DNA of 64,000 bases from VXLM01 sp034421575 (GCA_034421575.1 DAOUKG010000057.1:62001-126000); one strand, 5' to 3'. Positions 15,828-24,510 are shown, numbered from the stretch's first letter. Notes: a model not told the origin generated them from the sequence alone. Program-made: numbers and translations.

Positions 15828-16742
15828 TCACTCGTCGTCGCCCGTTGGCACGGGGGTCTGGCCGATGCTGTCCAGGCGGCGCTTGGCTTCGGCGTAGACG
15901 TCGTCCGGGAGCGGGCCGCGCATGACGGCTTCCACGTTCTCGCGGAGGTGCGCGATGCGGGTGGTGCCGACGATGATCGTGTGGGCGTGCGGGTGCGAGA
16001 GCGTGAAGCGGAGCACGAACGCCGAGCGGCTCTCGCCGGGTTCGCGCAGCTCGTCCAGATCCGCTCGCTCGAACTGGCCCCACGTGCCCGCGCGATCGGC
16101 GGACGACGACTCGCCCTGGGCAACGCCGCCACGGATGATGATGCCCACTCCCGCCTCGGCGGCCTTGGTGATCCAGTCCTCGTGCTCCCGTTCCAGGGCG
16201 GAGTAGGGGATCTGCATGGTGTCGAACACGTCCCAATCGAGGAAGGTCGGCAGGTACGGCAGGGTGGTCGAGATGCCGAGATGGCGCACCTTGCCGGAGT
16301 CGCGCATCTCTCTCATGGCGTCGACGAGCCCACCGTCCTCGACCTCGGCAACGGTCGGGTTGTGCGGCTGGATGATGTCCACGCTGTCGCGTCCCAGCCG
16401 TTCGAGGCTTCCTTCGATGTTGCTGAGGAAGTTGGAGTGCGTCCAGGCGTGCTTTGAGCTGTTGCGGTCGAACTGCGAGTCGGTGCAGCCGCACTTGGTC
16501 GCCAGCCGGAACTCGTCGTAGCGGTCTCTGATGCTCCTGCCGATCCACTCCTCGGCGAACATGTAGTCGTAGGCCGTGTCGAGGAAGTTGATGCCACAGT
16601 CGAGCACCTCGTTGTAGACCTCCGACGCGGCCTCCTCGGTCCAATGGTGTCTGTCCGGTCGCCACAGGGCCGTCCCAAAGCCGAGGCGCGTGACCTCGAT
16701 GCCCGTCCGACCCAGTATCGCTGTGGGCAGCGCGTTGCTCAT
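15828..16742 (-). CDS. Aldo/keto reductase
   Basis: This 304-residue protein has the AKR TIM-barrel layout: VTRLGFGTALW at the first strand, NFLDTAYDY with catalytic Asp and Tyr, RLATKCG with Lys, and VDIIQPHNP with His. KVRHLGIS and a C-terminal FVLRFTLSHPHAHTIIVGT nucleotide-binding segment follow. It should reduce aldehydes or ketones with NAD(P)H. ATG at 16742 (MSNALPTAILG) has GGAGGAG six bases upstream; the longer frame is not supported. The gene stands alone and its substrate is not evident. Confidence 0.9.
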   Translation of the reverse strand: MSNALPTAILGRTGIEVTRLGFGTALWRPDRHHWTEEAASEVYNEVLDCGINFLDTAYDYMFAEEWIGRSIRDRYDEFRLATKCGCTDSQFDRNSSKHAWTHSNFLSNIEGSLERLGRDSVDIIQPHNPTVAEVEDGGLVDAMREMRDSGKVRHLGISTTLPYLPTFLDWDVFDTMQIPYSALEREHEDWITKAAEAGVGIIIRGGVAQGESSSADRAGTWGQFERADLDELREPGESRSAFVLRFTLSHPHAHTIIVGTTRIAHLRENVEAVMRGPLPDDVYAEAKRRLDSIGQTPVPTGDDE

Positions 16743-17069
16743 AGTCGGCTCCTCCACTGTCTCGGTGTGCCTTTGGGAAGGGTGGCCGTATGGTATCACG
16801 CCCCCTCTCTGTGTCTCTCCTCCGGCGGGAAGAGAGGATAAATCACCATCACCCCCCGTTCTGCAACAGGACAGGCTCTACGCGGGAATCACCATGGGCC
16901 TTGTGAAGGCCATGCAAGGGAATGAAAATGGACTTGGTTCGTCCGTCGTCGCTTGTCACACGGCGGGGTAGGGGCAATTCGCGAATCGCCCTTACGGGAG
17001 GTAGGATGGAGATTATTTTCGAGGAACGACGGTAAAGCGACGGGGCAGGACCTTGACGAACGGGGTCGC
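16743..17069. repeat. Intergenic region with two palindromic repeats
   Basis: This 327-bp gap contains no gene. It holds a copy of the CTCTCC...GGAGAG repeat (16802-16840) and GTAGGGGCAATTCGCGAATC followed by GCCCTTAC (16968-16995). The second is a member of the family whose perfect copy lies at 50691-50718. A short GCAACAGGACAGGCTCTACGC segment resembles pieces of other repeats in the window. Confidence 0.6.
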
Positions 17070-17426
17070 TTAGAGGGGCAGCGTAGGAGCGGGCGCCAGC
17101 CGGTGGTAGGTTGTGTCGGCAATCAGCCCGAATACTTGTAGGGTTGTGGCGCCCAACAAGTATTGGCCTTCTTCACCGAAGACCACCCTATTGGGGATTT
17201 CTCTGCCATCGATATGCAGTACGGCATCTCCGACCGGCAACAACACTCTCCTGCCGTCGGCAAAGGTGAATTGCATCCGCTCCTTGGGCGATACACCTAC
17301 ACGGTCGCGCAGGACCGACTCCGGCAACACCGTGTAGGTTGCGCCCGTATCCACCAGTGCATCAACCCACTCCGTGCGTCCGCCGTTTCCGTCGCTCACC
17401 CCGATACGGGCTTGGAAAGTCCCCAT
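17070..17426 (-). CDS. Retropepsin-like aspartyl protease family protein
   Basis: This 118-residue clan AA protein has the active-site motif VDALVDTGATYTVLPESV, a flap-like region FTFADGRRVLLPVGDAVLHI and a second hydrophobic segment QYLLGATTLQVFGLIAD. It would act as a homodimer. ATG at 17426 is preceded by GGGGTGAGG; an in-frame GTG lies nine bases upstream. The gene is divergent from the aminotransferase. Single-domain bacterial proteins of this type are of unknown target specificity. Confidence 0.8.
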   Translation of the reverse strand: MGTFQARIGVSDGNGGRTEWVDALVDTGATYTVLPESVLRDRVGVSPKERMQFTFADGRRVLLPVGDAVLHIDGREIPNRVVFGEEGQYLLGATTLQVFGLIADTTYHRLAPAPTLPL

Positions 17427-17581
17427 TTGCCTCACCCCTGAGAATGCGGTCTATCACGTCAATGCTAGCACCGATATTCCTTATAAGACAAGTAAGTCAG
17501 CGGTGAATAACACCGTGCACGTCCGCCCGAATTTAGGGTACCCTTTGAGGCCGAGACTCTAGCGGCCATAGGAGTGTGGCG

Positions 17582-18775
17582 ATGACCGATACCGGCGGAT
17601 TCAATCTTGAGAGCCTGTTCTCGTCGCGTGTGCCGGAGCCCGCGCCTGCGCGCGTGATCAACCGGGCGAAGTACGACTTCGCGATCGCGTACCCCGATCC
17701 TGAGACGGTGCCGACGGAGGCGCTCGCCGAGTGCGTCCGGGAGGCCGTCGCAGAGGAGGGCCGCGAACTCGCCATCTACCCGCATGACCAGGGGTATCCG
17801 CCGCTTCGGGAGTACGTCACCCGCAAGCTTGCGCGGGACCGGGGCATCGAGACCGAACCGGACAACATCCTCCTCGCCGACGGTTCCAGCCAGCCGAACC
17901 ACATCCTCATCGAGGCGCTGGTCGATCCCGGCGACGTGGTGTTCACCGAGTGCTACGTGTACAGCGGGACGTTGCGGCAGCTCCAGCGATTCGGGGCGGA
18001 CGTTCGCGGCATCGACTGCGACGACGACGGGATGCTACCCGACGCGCTTGAAGCGGCCATCGTCGCTGCTAGGAACGATGGCAGCCGTCCGAAGCTCATA
18101 TACACGATCCCGACGTTCCAGAACCCGCAGGGGTGGACGATGACATTGGAGCGGCGGCAGGCGATGCTCGACGTCGCCCGCAGGCAGGGCGTCGCCATCA
18201 TCGAGGACGATTGCTATGTCGACCTCCGGTTCGAGGGCGAGAACGTGCCCTCCATCGCGTCGCTGGACGGGGACGGGATCGTCAGCTACGTCGGCTCGTT
18301 CTCTAAGATAACGGGACCGGGCATGAGGCTCGGCTACGTCGCCGCCTCGGAGGAGATGCTGCTGCGTCTCAGGCCCATCAAGAGCGGCGGTGGCGTCAAC
18401 CAGTTCGCGTCGTGGGCCATCCACCGGTTCGCTGAGAAGCACCTCGACGACCATATTCAGAAGATCAACGGCGTCCAGCGAGTGAAGCGCGACGCCATGC
18501 TCTCGGCCCTCGGAGAGAACTTCGGCTCGGAGGCCAAGTGGAGCAGGCCCGACGGCGGCCTCTATGTCTGGCTGGAGATGCCGGAAAGCGCCGACCTCGC
18601 AGGTTCCCTGGATGCGGCGCTGGAGGCGGACGTAGGGTACCAGCCCGGCCCGATATTCAGTCCGGACGGGGTATCGGCGAAGAACTTCGCGCGGCTGTGC
18701 TACGGCTACAACACGCCGGACGAGATCCGCGAGGGCATCGCGCGGCTGGCGGATGTCCTGACGGGCGAAGGGTAG
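17582..18775 (+). CDS. PLP-dependent aminotransferase, class I/II (2-aminoadipate/MocR-like)
   Basis: This 397-residue fold-type I aminotransferase has LADGSSQPNHILIEALVDPGD near the cofactor site, YTIPTFQNPQGWTMTLERR as in LysN/MocR C-terminal domains, IEDDCYVDLRFEG with the PLP-ring Asp and Tyr, and SFSKITGPGMRLGYV with the Schiff-base Lys. NFARLCYGYNTPDEIREGI carries the substrate-carboxylate region. ATG at 17582 has GGAG seven bases upstream. Substrates of this subgroup include aminoadipate, branched-chain and aromatic amino acids; none is indicated here. Confidence 0.9.
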   Translation: MTDTGGFNLESLFSSRVPEPAPARVINRAKYDFAIAYPDPETVPTEALAECVREAVAEEGRELAIYPHDQGYPPLREYVTRKLARDRGIETEPDNILLADGSSQPNHILIEALVDPGDVVFTECYVYSGTLRQLQRFGADVRGIDCDDDGMLPDALEAAIVAARNDGSRPKLIYTIPTFQNPQGWTMTLERRQAMLDVARRQGVAIIEDDCYVDLRFEGENVPSIASLDGDGIVSYVGSFSKITGPGMRLGYVAASEEMLLRLRPIKSGGGVNQFASWAIHRFAEKHLDDHIQKINGVQRVKRDAMLSALGENFGSEAKWSRPDGGLYVWLEMPESADLAGSLDAALEADVGYQPGPIFSPDGVSAKNFARLCYGYNTPDEIREGIARLADVLTGEG

Positions 18776-18869
18776 CCGGCGGTGTAATCCAGGGTTCTCT
18801 ATCGAGTCAGACGCGGTCTCCTTGCGTTTTGATGATGCCCTTGCCATTTGTCCCTCTCAAGAGTAAAAA

Positions 18870-18899
18870 TTGACATTAATCAATATAGCCCTATATACT
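18870..18899 (+). promoter_or_regulatory. Strong sigma70-type promoter
   Basis: Perfect TTGACA at 18870-18875 and TATACT at 18894-18899 (18-bp spacer; TATATA at 18892 gives 16) lie in AT-rich DNA 34 bases before the ATG of the next gene. Confidence 0.75.
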
Positions 18900-18938
18900 G
18901 ATATCTGTCAGTTTTAGTGCAAGAGGTGACAAATGTCA
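18871..18938. promoter_or_regulatory. Candidate operator with repeated TGACA/TGTCA sites
   Basis: TGACA (18871) and TGTCA (18906) form an imperfect inverted repeat across the promoter (TGACATTAATCA vs TGATATCTGTCA). A second near-perfect palindrome TGACAAATGTCA (18927-18938) covers the start codon. This layout fits repression of the gene, possibly by its own product. Confidence 0.5.
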
Positions 18939-20294
18939 GAATTAGCCGAAGCCGCCAGTTCTTCAGACCACCTCGAGTTTCTGGAAGAGTTCAAGAAAAC
19001 CAACCCGCATCTAAAAAGGACATCACCGACGTCCACCTGGCGATGCCTTTGGAGACTGCTTACTGAACGGCACCGTGATGATGACGAATGCTGTAATCAG
19101 CAAAATAGGCCAACACGCTTTTATAACTGCTTTTTTGACCATTGTGAATGGTGGGAGGACACGAATAGCGGTCTCCCTGTGCTCGTTGGGCACCCGTATT
19201 GTTGCCATACAGATAAGCACCTGCACTGCATACACGGCCAGGATGAGGGTGACGACGAGTTTCGTGACCACCATGCCGACGTTGCCAACTATCTTGCCGA
19301 ACGGGGTCTGTGGTGGAAGGTATCAAATGCCAGTTGGTACAGCGAACTTACCAGTCTTGTGGTCATTGCTCGCGTAGATGTGTTGGGGAATATTGCCTTA
19401 CCCGTCGATTGGGATAGACCTGATCTGTGGAAAGAGCAGGCAGTGCAGCACGACCGTTTTCTCAAAAGGTGTGAAGTGCCACACAAATTACCAGCATACG
19501 ATCCAGCACTCGATCTTCTGTACCCAAGAGTGAGGTACGTACGTCCTGTCGAGGACGATTGGGTTGCACCCGATGCGCCCGATCATATGCGAGAGGAACT
19601 ACTGGCTAGCAGATTAAAATGCCCGCCTCTTGACTATGAGATGATTGAAGCCCACAAGCTGGCGGAGGAATCAGTTATCCGTAACAGGCTAGCAAAAAAG
19701 GCCCCCAGGGCCGAAGCGGAAGGGGACTATCAGTTAGCCCTGAACTGCTACTGCGATACGGCTTACCTAGACCGTACCGGTGGATTCCACCGGCTGGCGC
19801 GCGAGCAACTGGCAGAGGCGAAGCGTATCATCACAGCGCGCCCGGACCTGGATACGGAACGGCTATATTTTAAGAACAAGCGGGACCGGGAGTTAATTTG
19901 TGGGACACCCCTGCCCACGTTCTCACGTCTGCAACTGGAAAGGCGGTTGCGTAACGTGAAGCGCCCTAGCACATGGGGGCGATTCACATCAGACGGGCAT
20001 GGGACTGCGTTAGCGATGATTGGTGGAGAGAAAATGTACAGCAGCTCTAGGTCTAGTCAGCGTGGTAAAGATGGTTACGCCCGCATCATGCAGGGCGGCA
20101 ACCTCAACCAGTGGGGAGCCATGGTTCTATTAGGTTCAGGACCGTATATTCCCACGGTATCCGATGATGCACTCCCCAAAACAAAATTCTATGAAACGCC
20201 GGAAGCCGCTGCGGAAGCCGCCATCGACATTTGGCAACGTTACGATGAACTGAACCCTCACAGAGCAAAACAGGAACACGTCAAGGTTTCCTAA
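18933..20294 (+). CDS. Unknown protein, AT-richer than its neighbours
   Basis: This 453-residue protein has no family I recognise. The N-terminal third is rich in Cys and His (RHRDDDECCNQQ, HPYCCHTDKHLHCIHG), which could form a zinc site, and WYSELTSLVVIARVDVLGNI looks like a beta core. The middle (EESVIRNRLAKKAPRAEAEG, LALNCYCDTAYLD, REQLAEAKRIITARPDLD) looks helical. The C-terminus (FTSDGHGTALAMIGG, MYSSSRSSQRGKDGYARIM) has no assignment. Base composition is clearly lower in GC than around it, and it has its own strong promoter with operator-like repeats, so acquisition by transfer is likely. AAGAGG lies seven bases before the ATG. Confidence 0.6.
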   Translation: MSELAEAASSSDHLEFLEEFKKTNPHLKRTSPTSTWRCLWRLLTERHRDDDECCNQQNRPTRFYNCFFDHCEWWEDTNSGLPVLVGHPYCCHTDKHLHCIHGQDEGDDEFRDHHADVANYLAERGLWWKVSNASWYSELTSLVVIARVDVLGNIALPVDWDRPDLWKEQAVQHDRFLKRCEVPHKLPAYDPALDLLYPRVRYVRPVEDDWVAPDAPDHMREELLASRLKCPPLDYEMIEAHKLAEESVIRNRLAKKAPRAEAEGDYQLALNCYCDTAYLDRTGGFHRLAREQLAEAKRIITARPDLDTERLYFKNKRDRELICGTPLPTFSRLQLERRLRNVKRPSTWGRFTSDGHGTALAMIGGEKMYSSSRSSQRGKDGYARIMQGGNLNQWGAMVLLGSGPYIPTVSDDALPKTKFYETPEAAAEAAIDIWQRYDELNPHRAKQEHVKVS

Positions 20295-20324
20295 TCTTCT
20301 GGCAATTCTGAATGATTACACCGA

Positions 20325-20417
20325 AATCGCGCTTGTCAGACTCGATGGATACCCGCTTTCGCGAGTATGACGGTGGGTTGTGTGTCTGGAGCGGTCTCAT
20401 GAGGTCTGAACAGTTAC
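20325..20417. mobile_element. MITE-like element, family C, degenerate left end
   Basis: The right end CTGAACAGTTAC is intact and preceded by CATGAGGT. The core is ATACCCGCTTTCGCGAGTAT. The left end is diverged, so the left border is approximate. Confidence 0.5.
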
Positions 20418-20437
20418 CAACCGAGGCGTCGCCTTAT

Positions 20438-20466
20438 CTGGATACCGGCCTTCGCCGGTATGACGG
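20438..20466. repeat. ATACCGGC...GCCGGTAT palindrome
   Basis: CTGGATACCGGCCTTCGCCG followed by GTATGACGG, the common solo hairpin type, lies 22 bases before the tsaD start. Confidence 0.75.
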
Positions 20467-20487
20467 TTTCGCGTAGGACTGCCTAGC

Positions 20488-21513
20488 ATGAAGATCCTCG
20501 GCATTGAGACATCGTGCGACGAGACGGCGGCGGCCGTCATCGAGGACGGGCGGACGATCCACTCGAACGTCATCGCGACACAGGTCGACATGCACGCCCA
20601 GTACGGCGGCATCGTGCCGGAGCTTGCCTCGCGTCAGCACATGCTCACGTTCAATGCCGTCATCAGGGAGGCCATGGAGCAGGCGTCCATGGAACTGCGC
20701 GACCTCGATGGGATCGCCGTCACGTATGGGCCCGGCCTTGCGGGGGCGCTCCTCGTCGGGGTGAACGCGGCGAAGGGGCTGGCGCTGGCCGAGGAGACGC
20801 CGCTGGTGGGCATCAACCACCTCGAAGGGCACATCTACGCGGCGTGGCTGGAGGACATCCCCGATCCGGCCACCGATCCCGGATTCCCGCTGCTCTGCCT
20901 CATCGCGTCGGGCGGACACACGGACCTTGTGCTCATGCGCGACCACGGGCGCTACGAGCTGGTTGGACAGACGCGCGACGACGCGGCGGGTGAGGCGTTC
21001 GACAAGGCCGCGCGCGTACTGGGACTCGGATTCCCCGGCGGTCCTGAGATCCAGAGGATGTCCGAGCGGCCCCACGGCCCTGAGAAGCGGTTCCCGCGTC
21101 CCAACGTGAAGGACTCCCTCGACTTCAGCTTCAGCGGACTCAAGACGGCGATGCTGCACCGTGCGCAGGAAAAGGGCTGGTACCCGCCCGGCGAGGTGGA
21201 GATCGACGAGTCGGAGCTGGCGGGCGTGGCAGCGGCGTTCCAGGAGGCCGTCGTGGACAGCATCGTCACGCGTTGCGTGGCCGCCGCGGAGACCTACCGG
21301 GTGGCAGGGATCCTGCTTGGAGGCGGGGTTGCAGCCAACAGTCTGCTCCGCAAGGAGGCCATTGCCCGCTCTCCCGTGCCCGTCATCGTTCCGCGTCCCG
21401 GCCTCTGCACCGACAACGGCGCGATGATCGGTGCGGCGGCGTGGCATCATCTCAAGGACGCGCCACAGTACGGCTGGGACATGGACGTGGTTCCGACGCT
21501 GCGGTTGGGGTAG
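20488..21513 (+). CDS. tsaD: tRNA N6-adenosine threonylcarbamoyltransferase TsaD
   Basis: This 341-residue protein has full TsaD features: MKILGIETSCDETAAAVIED, the GGIVPELASRQH segment, metal-binding HLEGH (residues about 111-115), LIASGGHTDLVLM, DAAGEAFDKAARVLGLGFPGGP, GGGVAANSLLR and CTDNGAMIGAAAW. It transfers the threonylcarbamoyl group to A37 of ANN-decoding tRNAs together with TsaB and TsaE, which are not in the window. Length is normal for the family. The gene appears monocistronic. Confidence 0.97.
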   Translation: MKILGIETSCDETAAAVIEDGRTIHSNVIATQVDMHAQYGGIVPELASRQHMLTFNAVIREAMEQASMELRDLDGIAVTYGPGLAGALLVGVNAAKGLALAEETPLVGINHLEGHIYAAWLEDIPDPATDPGFPLLCLIASGGHTDLVLMRDHGRYELVGQTRDDAAGEAFDKAARVLGLGFPGGPEIQRMSERPHGPEKRFPRPNVKDSLDFSFSGLKTAMLHRAQEKGWYPPGEVEIDESELAGVAAAFQEAVVDSIVTRCVAAAETYRVAGILLGGGVAANSLLRKEAIARSPVPVIVPRPGLCTDNGAMIGAAAWHHLKDAPQYGWDMDVVPTLRLG

Positions 21514-21550
21514 GGGGCCTCTCTTCCTCATATTGGAGTATGCGACCGGC

Positions 21551-21636
21551 TCTAGATTCCCACCTTCGCGGGAATGACGGTAGTTGTGTGCGGGTCTCCT
21601 TTCGCAAGTCATCATTCCGGCGGAGGCCGGAATGCA
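21551..21636. repeat. Two solo palindromes between tsaD and a membrane protein gene
   Basis: CTAGATTCCCACCTTCGCGG plus GAATGACGG at 21553-21582, then TCATTCCGGCGGAGGCCGGAA at 21612-21632. The DNA between them contains CTCCTTTCGCAAGTC, a weak match to a family B terminus. Confidence 0.6.
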
Positions 21637-21657
21637 GATGTCTCTATAATGGCGGCA

Positions 21658-22140
21658 ATGCGTTCATTTGTTGCCAGAATCGCCCTATGGCCCTTGAAGC
21701 TGCTCGGCAGGCTGTTGGCGTGGCGTTGGAGGGAGACGCGAAGGGCGTGGAGTAGTGCATGGAGGGAACCGGCGCGGCCTCTCAGGCTCCTCTATTTGGT
21801 CATGGGACTCCTCATCGCCAATGCCATAGCCCCGATCGCGTTCAGCCAGCTTGGCACGATTGGCGGAGTCTCGTACCTGTTCGCCGTGCTGATGACGTTT
21901 CTGGACGCCACGTTCTTCAGGGCCGTGAGGGTGGGGCGGTTCAAGCACGTGCCGCTGGGTCTGACGGCGCCGTTCCTGATCCTGGCAGGCGTTGTCGCGT
22001 CCATAGCTATCAGGCCGCTGCTCGGCGACGCGAAGAACGCCGCGCTGACGCAGGATTTCGTAGGAGCGGTGATAATCCTGGGATTCTTCGCGCTCCTGAC
22101 GCTGTGGTTCCGGCGCTGGCAGGGCGGGAGCCTGTATTAG
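21658..22140 (+). CDS. Membrane protein of unknown function
   Basis: This 160-residue protein begins with a basic amphipathic region (SFVARIALWPLKLLGRLLAWRWRETRRAW). Three membrane helices follow (LLYLVMGLLIANAIAPIAF, GVSYLFAVLMTFLDATFF, and APFLILAGVVASIAI, then VGAVIILGFFALLTLWF). The start could be ATG 21658 or 21649; a TATAAT at 21645-21650 would place transcription start at the 21658 codon. The stop TAG lies within the terminal repeat of a family B element. No family recognised. Confidence 0.55.
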   Translation: MRSFVARIALWPLKLLGRLLAWRWRETRRAWSSAWREPARPLRLLYLVMGLLIANAIAPIAFSQLGTIGGVSYLFAVLMTFLDATFFRAVRVGRFKHVPLGLTAPFLILAGVVASIAIRPLLGDAKNAALTQDFVGAVIILGFFALLTLWFRRWQGGSLY

Positions 22141-22301
22141 TGTCCCGTTTCGCAAGTTCGCCACGTAATTCAGAGCACCCTTCGACAAGCTCAGGGTGAA
22201 CGGAATAATCAAAATACGTTCGTGGTGAGCTAGTCGAACCACCAAGAGCAAATCAAACGAGACAACCAATTAATAGAAGGAACTTGCGAAACGGGACACT
22301 A
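22138..22301. mobile_element. MITE-like element, family B
   Basis: A perfect 22-bp terminal inverted repeat (TA plus GTGTCCCGTTTCGCAAGTTC) is at 22138-22159 and 22280-22301. The 164-bp interior holds the CCCTTCGACAAGCTCAGGGTG repeat and no gene. The left end overlaps the stop codon of the preceding gene. Confidence 0.85.
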
Positions 22302-22326
22302 GCAGCCCTCGGTGGAAGGGGCAGGC

Positions 22327-22911
22327 CTACCCCGGCGCGAAGAACGAAGCGCGGGAGTCGGGATCGTCGTCGTCCGAGCGGGGGGCCCGGGCCTTGGTCT
22401 CGAACACCCTGTTGGTGAATGCGTACACGAGCTCCGGCGGGACTGAGCGATGGACGTTCATCGTCATCTGCGACCCCCCGGCGCTTATGGTCACCTGGAA
22501 GATGGGGGCTGTGTTTATGCGGTCCCACACGAGGTAGACGCCCATGAGGAGCACGAGGGCCGCCACGATCACGTCGAGCACGGGCTGGTCCCAGACGGTC
22601 CAGACGAGCGAGGCGGCGATGAACGCGAGGACGCCCCAGATGTAGCCGCCGATGTTGCCCTTTCGCTCCGTACTCACGCGCACGGCGAAGATGTCGCTGA
22701 GCCAGACGAACACGGCATCACGGGCACGTCCGTCGTCCACGAGGTGGATCAGGCGTTGGTCGGTGAGCACCAACAGGTCGGTCGGCGCGTCCCGCCTGCC
22801 CTTCGAGTCGTCACGGAGGCTCAGCGTCGTCTCAGTACGCTCCCCCTCCAGAAGGTCGACGCTCGCAAATTCCGATTTCTCCAGGTCGATGTGCTCGCTA
22901 AGAACGGCCAT
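22327..22911 (-). CDS. Membrane protein with PH-like N-terminal region
   Basis: This 194-residue protein has an N-terminal part (LLEGERTETTLSLRDDSKG, LLVLTDQRLIHLVDD, FVWLSDIFAVRVSTERKG) shaped like the bacterial PH (YdbS/YdbT-type) fold, where LTDQRL is typical. Two membrane segments follow (GYIWGVLAFIAASLVWTVW, VLDVIVAALVLLMGVYLVW), then a C-terminal beta stretch FQVTISAGGSQMTMNVHRS. It is divergent from the gene at 23078. The role is unknown; PH-like membrane proteins often act in envelope assembly. Confidence 0.6.
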   Translation of the reverse strand: MAVLSEHIDLEKSEFASVDLLEGERTETTLSLRDDSKGRRDAPTDLLVLTDQRLIHLVDDGRARDAVFVWLSDIFAVRVSTERKGNIGGYIWGVLAFIAASLVWTVWDQPVLDVIVAALVLLMGVYLVWDRINTAPIFQVTISAGGSQMTMNVHRSVPPELVYAFTNRVFETKARAPRSDDDDPDSRASFFAPG

Positions 22912-23077
22912 GCCTCCACCGTGATGGTGCTGTATCTTCCGCTACTCGATGGTACCACGCGCCTGAGCGATGTCCAAGCGGGAGGTCTCACCGGAACCGC
23001 CCAATCGCAGCCTTGCCCGCTACGCAACTGCGGCCATATCATACGCCACACCCCTCTAAGGAGTACGGTCTTACCCG

Positions 23078-24250
23078 ATGGCGCGCAAGAAGATCGCCGC
23101 GATCGTCACGACGTTCTTTGACGGCTCGCACGCCGACCTGCTGGTGTCGCGGTTCGTGGAGGGTTTCCCGACGCCTTCAGGGCTTGTCGAGTCGCAGGTG
23201 GACATCGTCTCGATGTACATGGAGCAGCTTCATCCTCTGGACATCGGGGTGGAGTTCGCACGCGAGCACGGGATCGAGCTGTTTCCCAGCATCAGGTCGG
23301 CGCTGACGCTTCAGCAGCCGATGCGCGGTCCCTGGCCGACCACGCCGGGATGGGAGATCGGCGAGCTTGCGGTCGACGGGGTACTCATCATTGCCGAGCA
23401 CGGGGACTACTCGCCCAACGAGCGCGGACGGCAGCTGTACCCTCGGCGTCACTTCTTCGAGCAGGTCTGCGGGATGATCGGCCTCTCCGGACGGGCGATA
23501 CCGGTATTCAGCGACAAGCATCTTGCGTACTCGTGGGACGACGCACGGTGGATGTACGACCGCGCGTTGGAGCTTGGCATTCCGTTCATGGCAGGCTCTT
23601 CCCTGCCCGTCACGGGTCGCACGCCGTGGCTGGAACACGATATCGGCGTAGAGATCGACGACGCGCTGGTGCTGGGACATTTCAACCCGTACCCGAACGG
23701 ACTTGACTCGTACGGCTTCCATGGGCTGGAGGCGCTGCAGTGCATGGTTGAGCGGCGGCGCGGCGGCGAGACGGGAATCGCGGCTGTCAGGTGCCTAGAA
23801 GGTGACGCCGTCTGGGAGGCCGCCGAACAGGGCATGTGGCCGAGAGACCTCGCGGAAGAGGCGGAGTCGCGCATCGCGGAGGTCGAGCCGGGCCGGATGG
23901 AGGACAACTGCGTACGACCAGCGCTGTTTCAGCTGGAGTACGTCGACGGTTTTCGGGCCACGACCCTGATGCTGGACAGGCACGCGCGGGGATTCGCGTA
24001 CGCCGCGCGGGTGAAGGGCGCGACTGTCAGCACGGGGTTCCATACGGGCGACACGACCATTAAGGAGTCGTTCGGCGCGCAGGGAATAGCCGTCCACGAG
24101 ATGTTCTTGACGGGGCGTCCGCAGTACCCCGTTGAGCGCAGCCTGCTGACGACAGGGGCGCACGCTGCCCTCATGGACTCGCGCTATCTCGGCGGCGTGC
24201 GGATCGAGACACTGTGGCTGGATATTTCGTATAGGCCGCCTGCTGCGTAG
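23078..24250 (+). CDS. Conserved hypothetical protein, Gfo/Idh-like substrate-side fold possible
   Basis: This 390-residue protein is unnamed. Recognisable segments are IAAIVTTFFDGSHADLLVSR, VSMYMEQLHPLDIG, IAEHGDYSPNERGRQLYPRR, PVFSDKHLAYSWDDARWMYD and PFMAGSSLPVTGRTPW. I recall similar sequences as hypothetical proteins in planctomycete and acidobacterial genomes, sometimes labelled oxidoreductase-like, but no catalytic residue is established. AAGGAG lies 16 bases before the ATG, which is far. The gene appears monocistronic. Confidence 0.6.
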   Translation: MARKKIAAIVTTFFDGSHADLLVSRFVEGFPTPSGLVESQVDIVSMYMEQLHPLDIGVEFAREHGIELFPSIRSALTLQQPMRGPWPTTPGWEIGELAVDGVLIIAEHGDYSPNERGRQLYPRRHFFEQVCGMIGLSGRAIPVFSDKHLAYSWDDARWMYDRALELGIPFMAGSSLPVTGRTPWLEHDIGVEIDDALVLGHFNPYPNGLDSYGFHGLEALQCMVERRRGGETGIAAVRCLEGDAVWEAAEQGMWPRDLAEEAESRIAEVEPGRMEDNCVRPALFQLEYVDGFRATTLMLDRHARGFAYAARVKGATVSTGFHTGDTTIKESFGAQGIAVHEMFLTGRPQYPVERSLLTTGAHAALMDSRYLGGVRIETLWLDISYRPPAA

Positions 24251-24279
24251 GTGGAGTCCGCCAGACCAACCCCGTTCGT

Positions 24280-24505
24280 GGTGAGCCCTTCGACAGGCTT
24301 TTAAGTAACTGCACAGGACAGGATGAAGATTCACCGCAGAGAACACAGAGAGCGCAGAGGGGAAAAGAGGGCCTTCGACAAGCTCAGGCCGAACGGGGGT
24401 GTGCAGGGGTGTCGGTAACTGCCGTGCGAGCACGAGAAAGTACGTTCAGCCTGAGCTTGTCGAAGGGCGCGCGGGGCATAGCGCTGCTCAGGGTGAACGG
24501 AGTTT
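24280..24505. repeat. Cluster of dispersed repeats
   Basis: The 260-bp gap contains the TTCGTGGTGAGCCCTTCGACA-type repeat (24279-24300), TCACCGCAGAGAACACAGAG with AGCGCAGAGG (24331-24360), CCTTCGACAAGCTCAGGCCG (24373-24392) and CAGCCTGAGCTTGTCGAAGG (24448-24467). No gene is seen. Confidence 0.65.
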
Positions 24506-24510
24506 TGCGG

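Noticed and set aside
19023..19274. Minus-strand 83-codon frame with two hydrophobic stretches inside the 18933 gene
   Set aside because: It looks membrane-protein-like, but hydrophilic, Asp/His-rich coding DNA gives hydrophobic antisense by complement. It has no ribosome-binding site, and the plus-strand gene has a strong promoter. Not fully excluded.
20434..21615. Minus-strand open frame of 393 codons opposite tsaD
   Set aside because: Antisense of tsaD extended at both ends through palindromic repeats.
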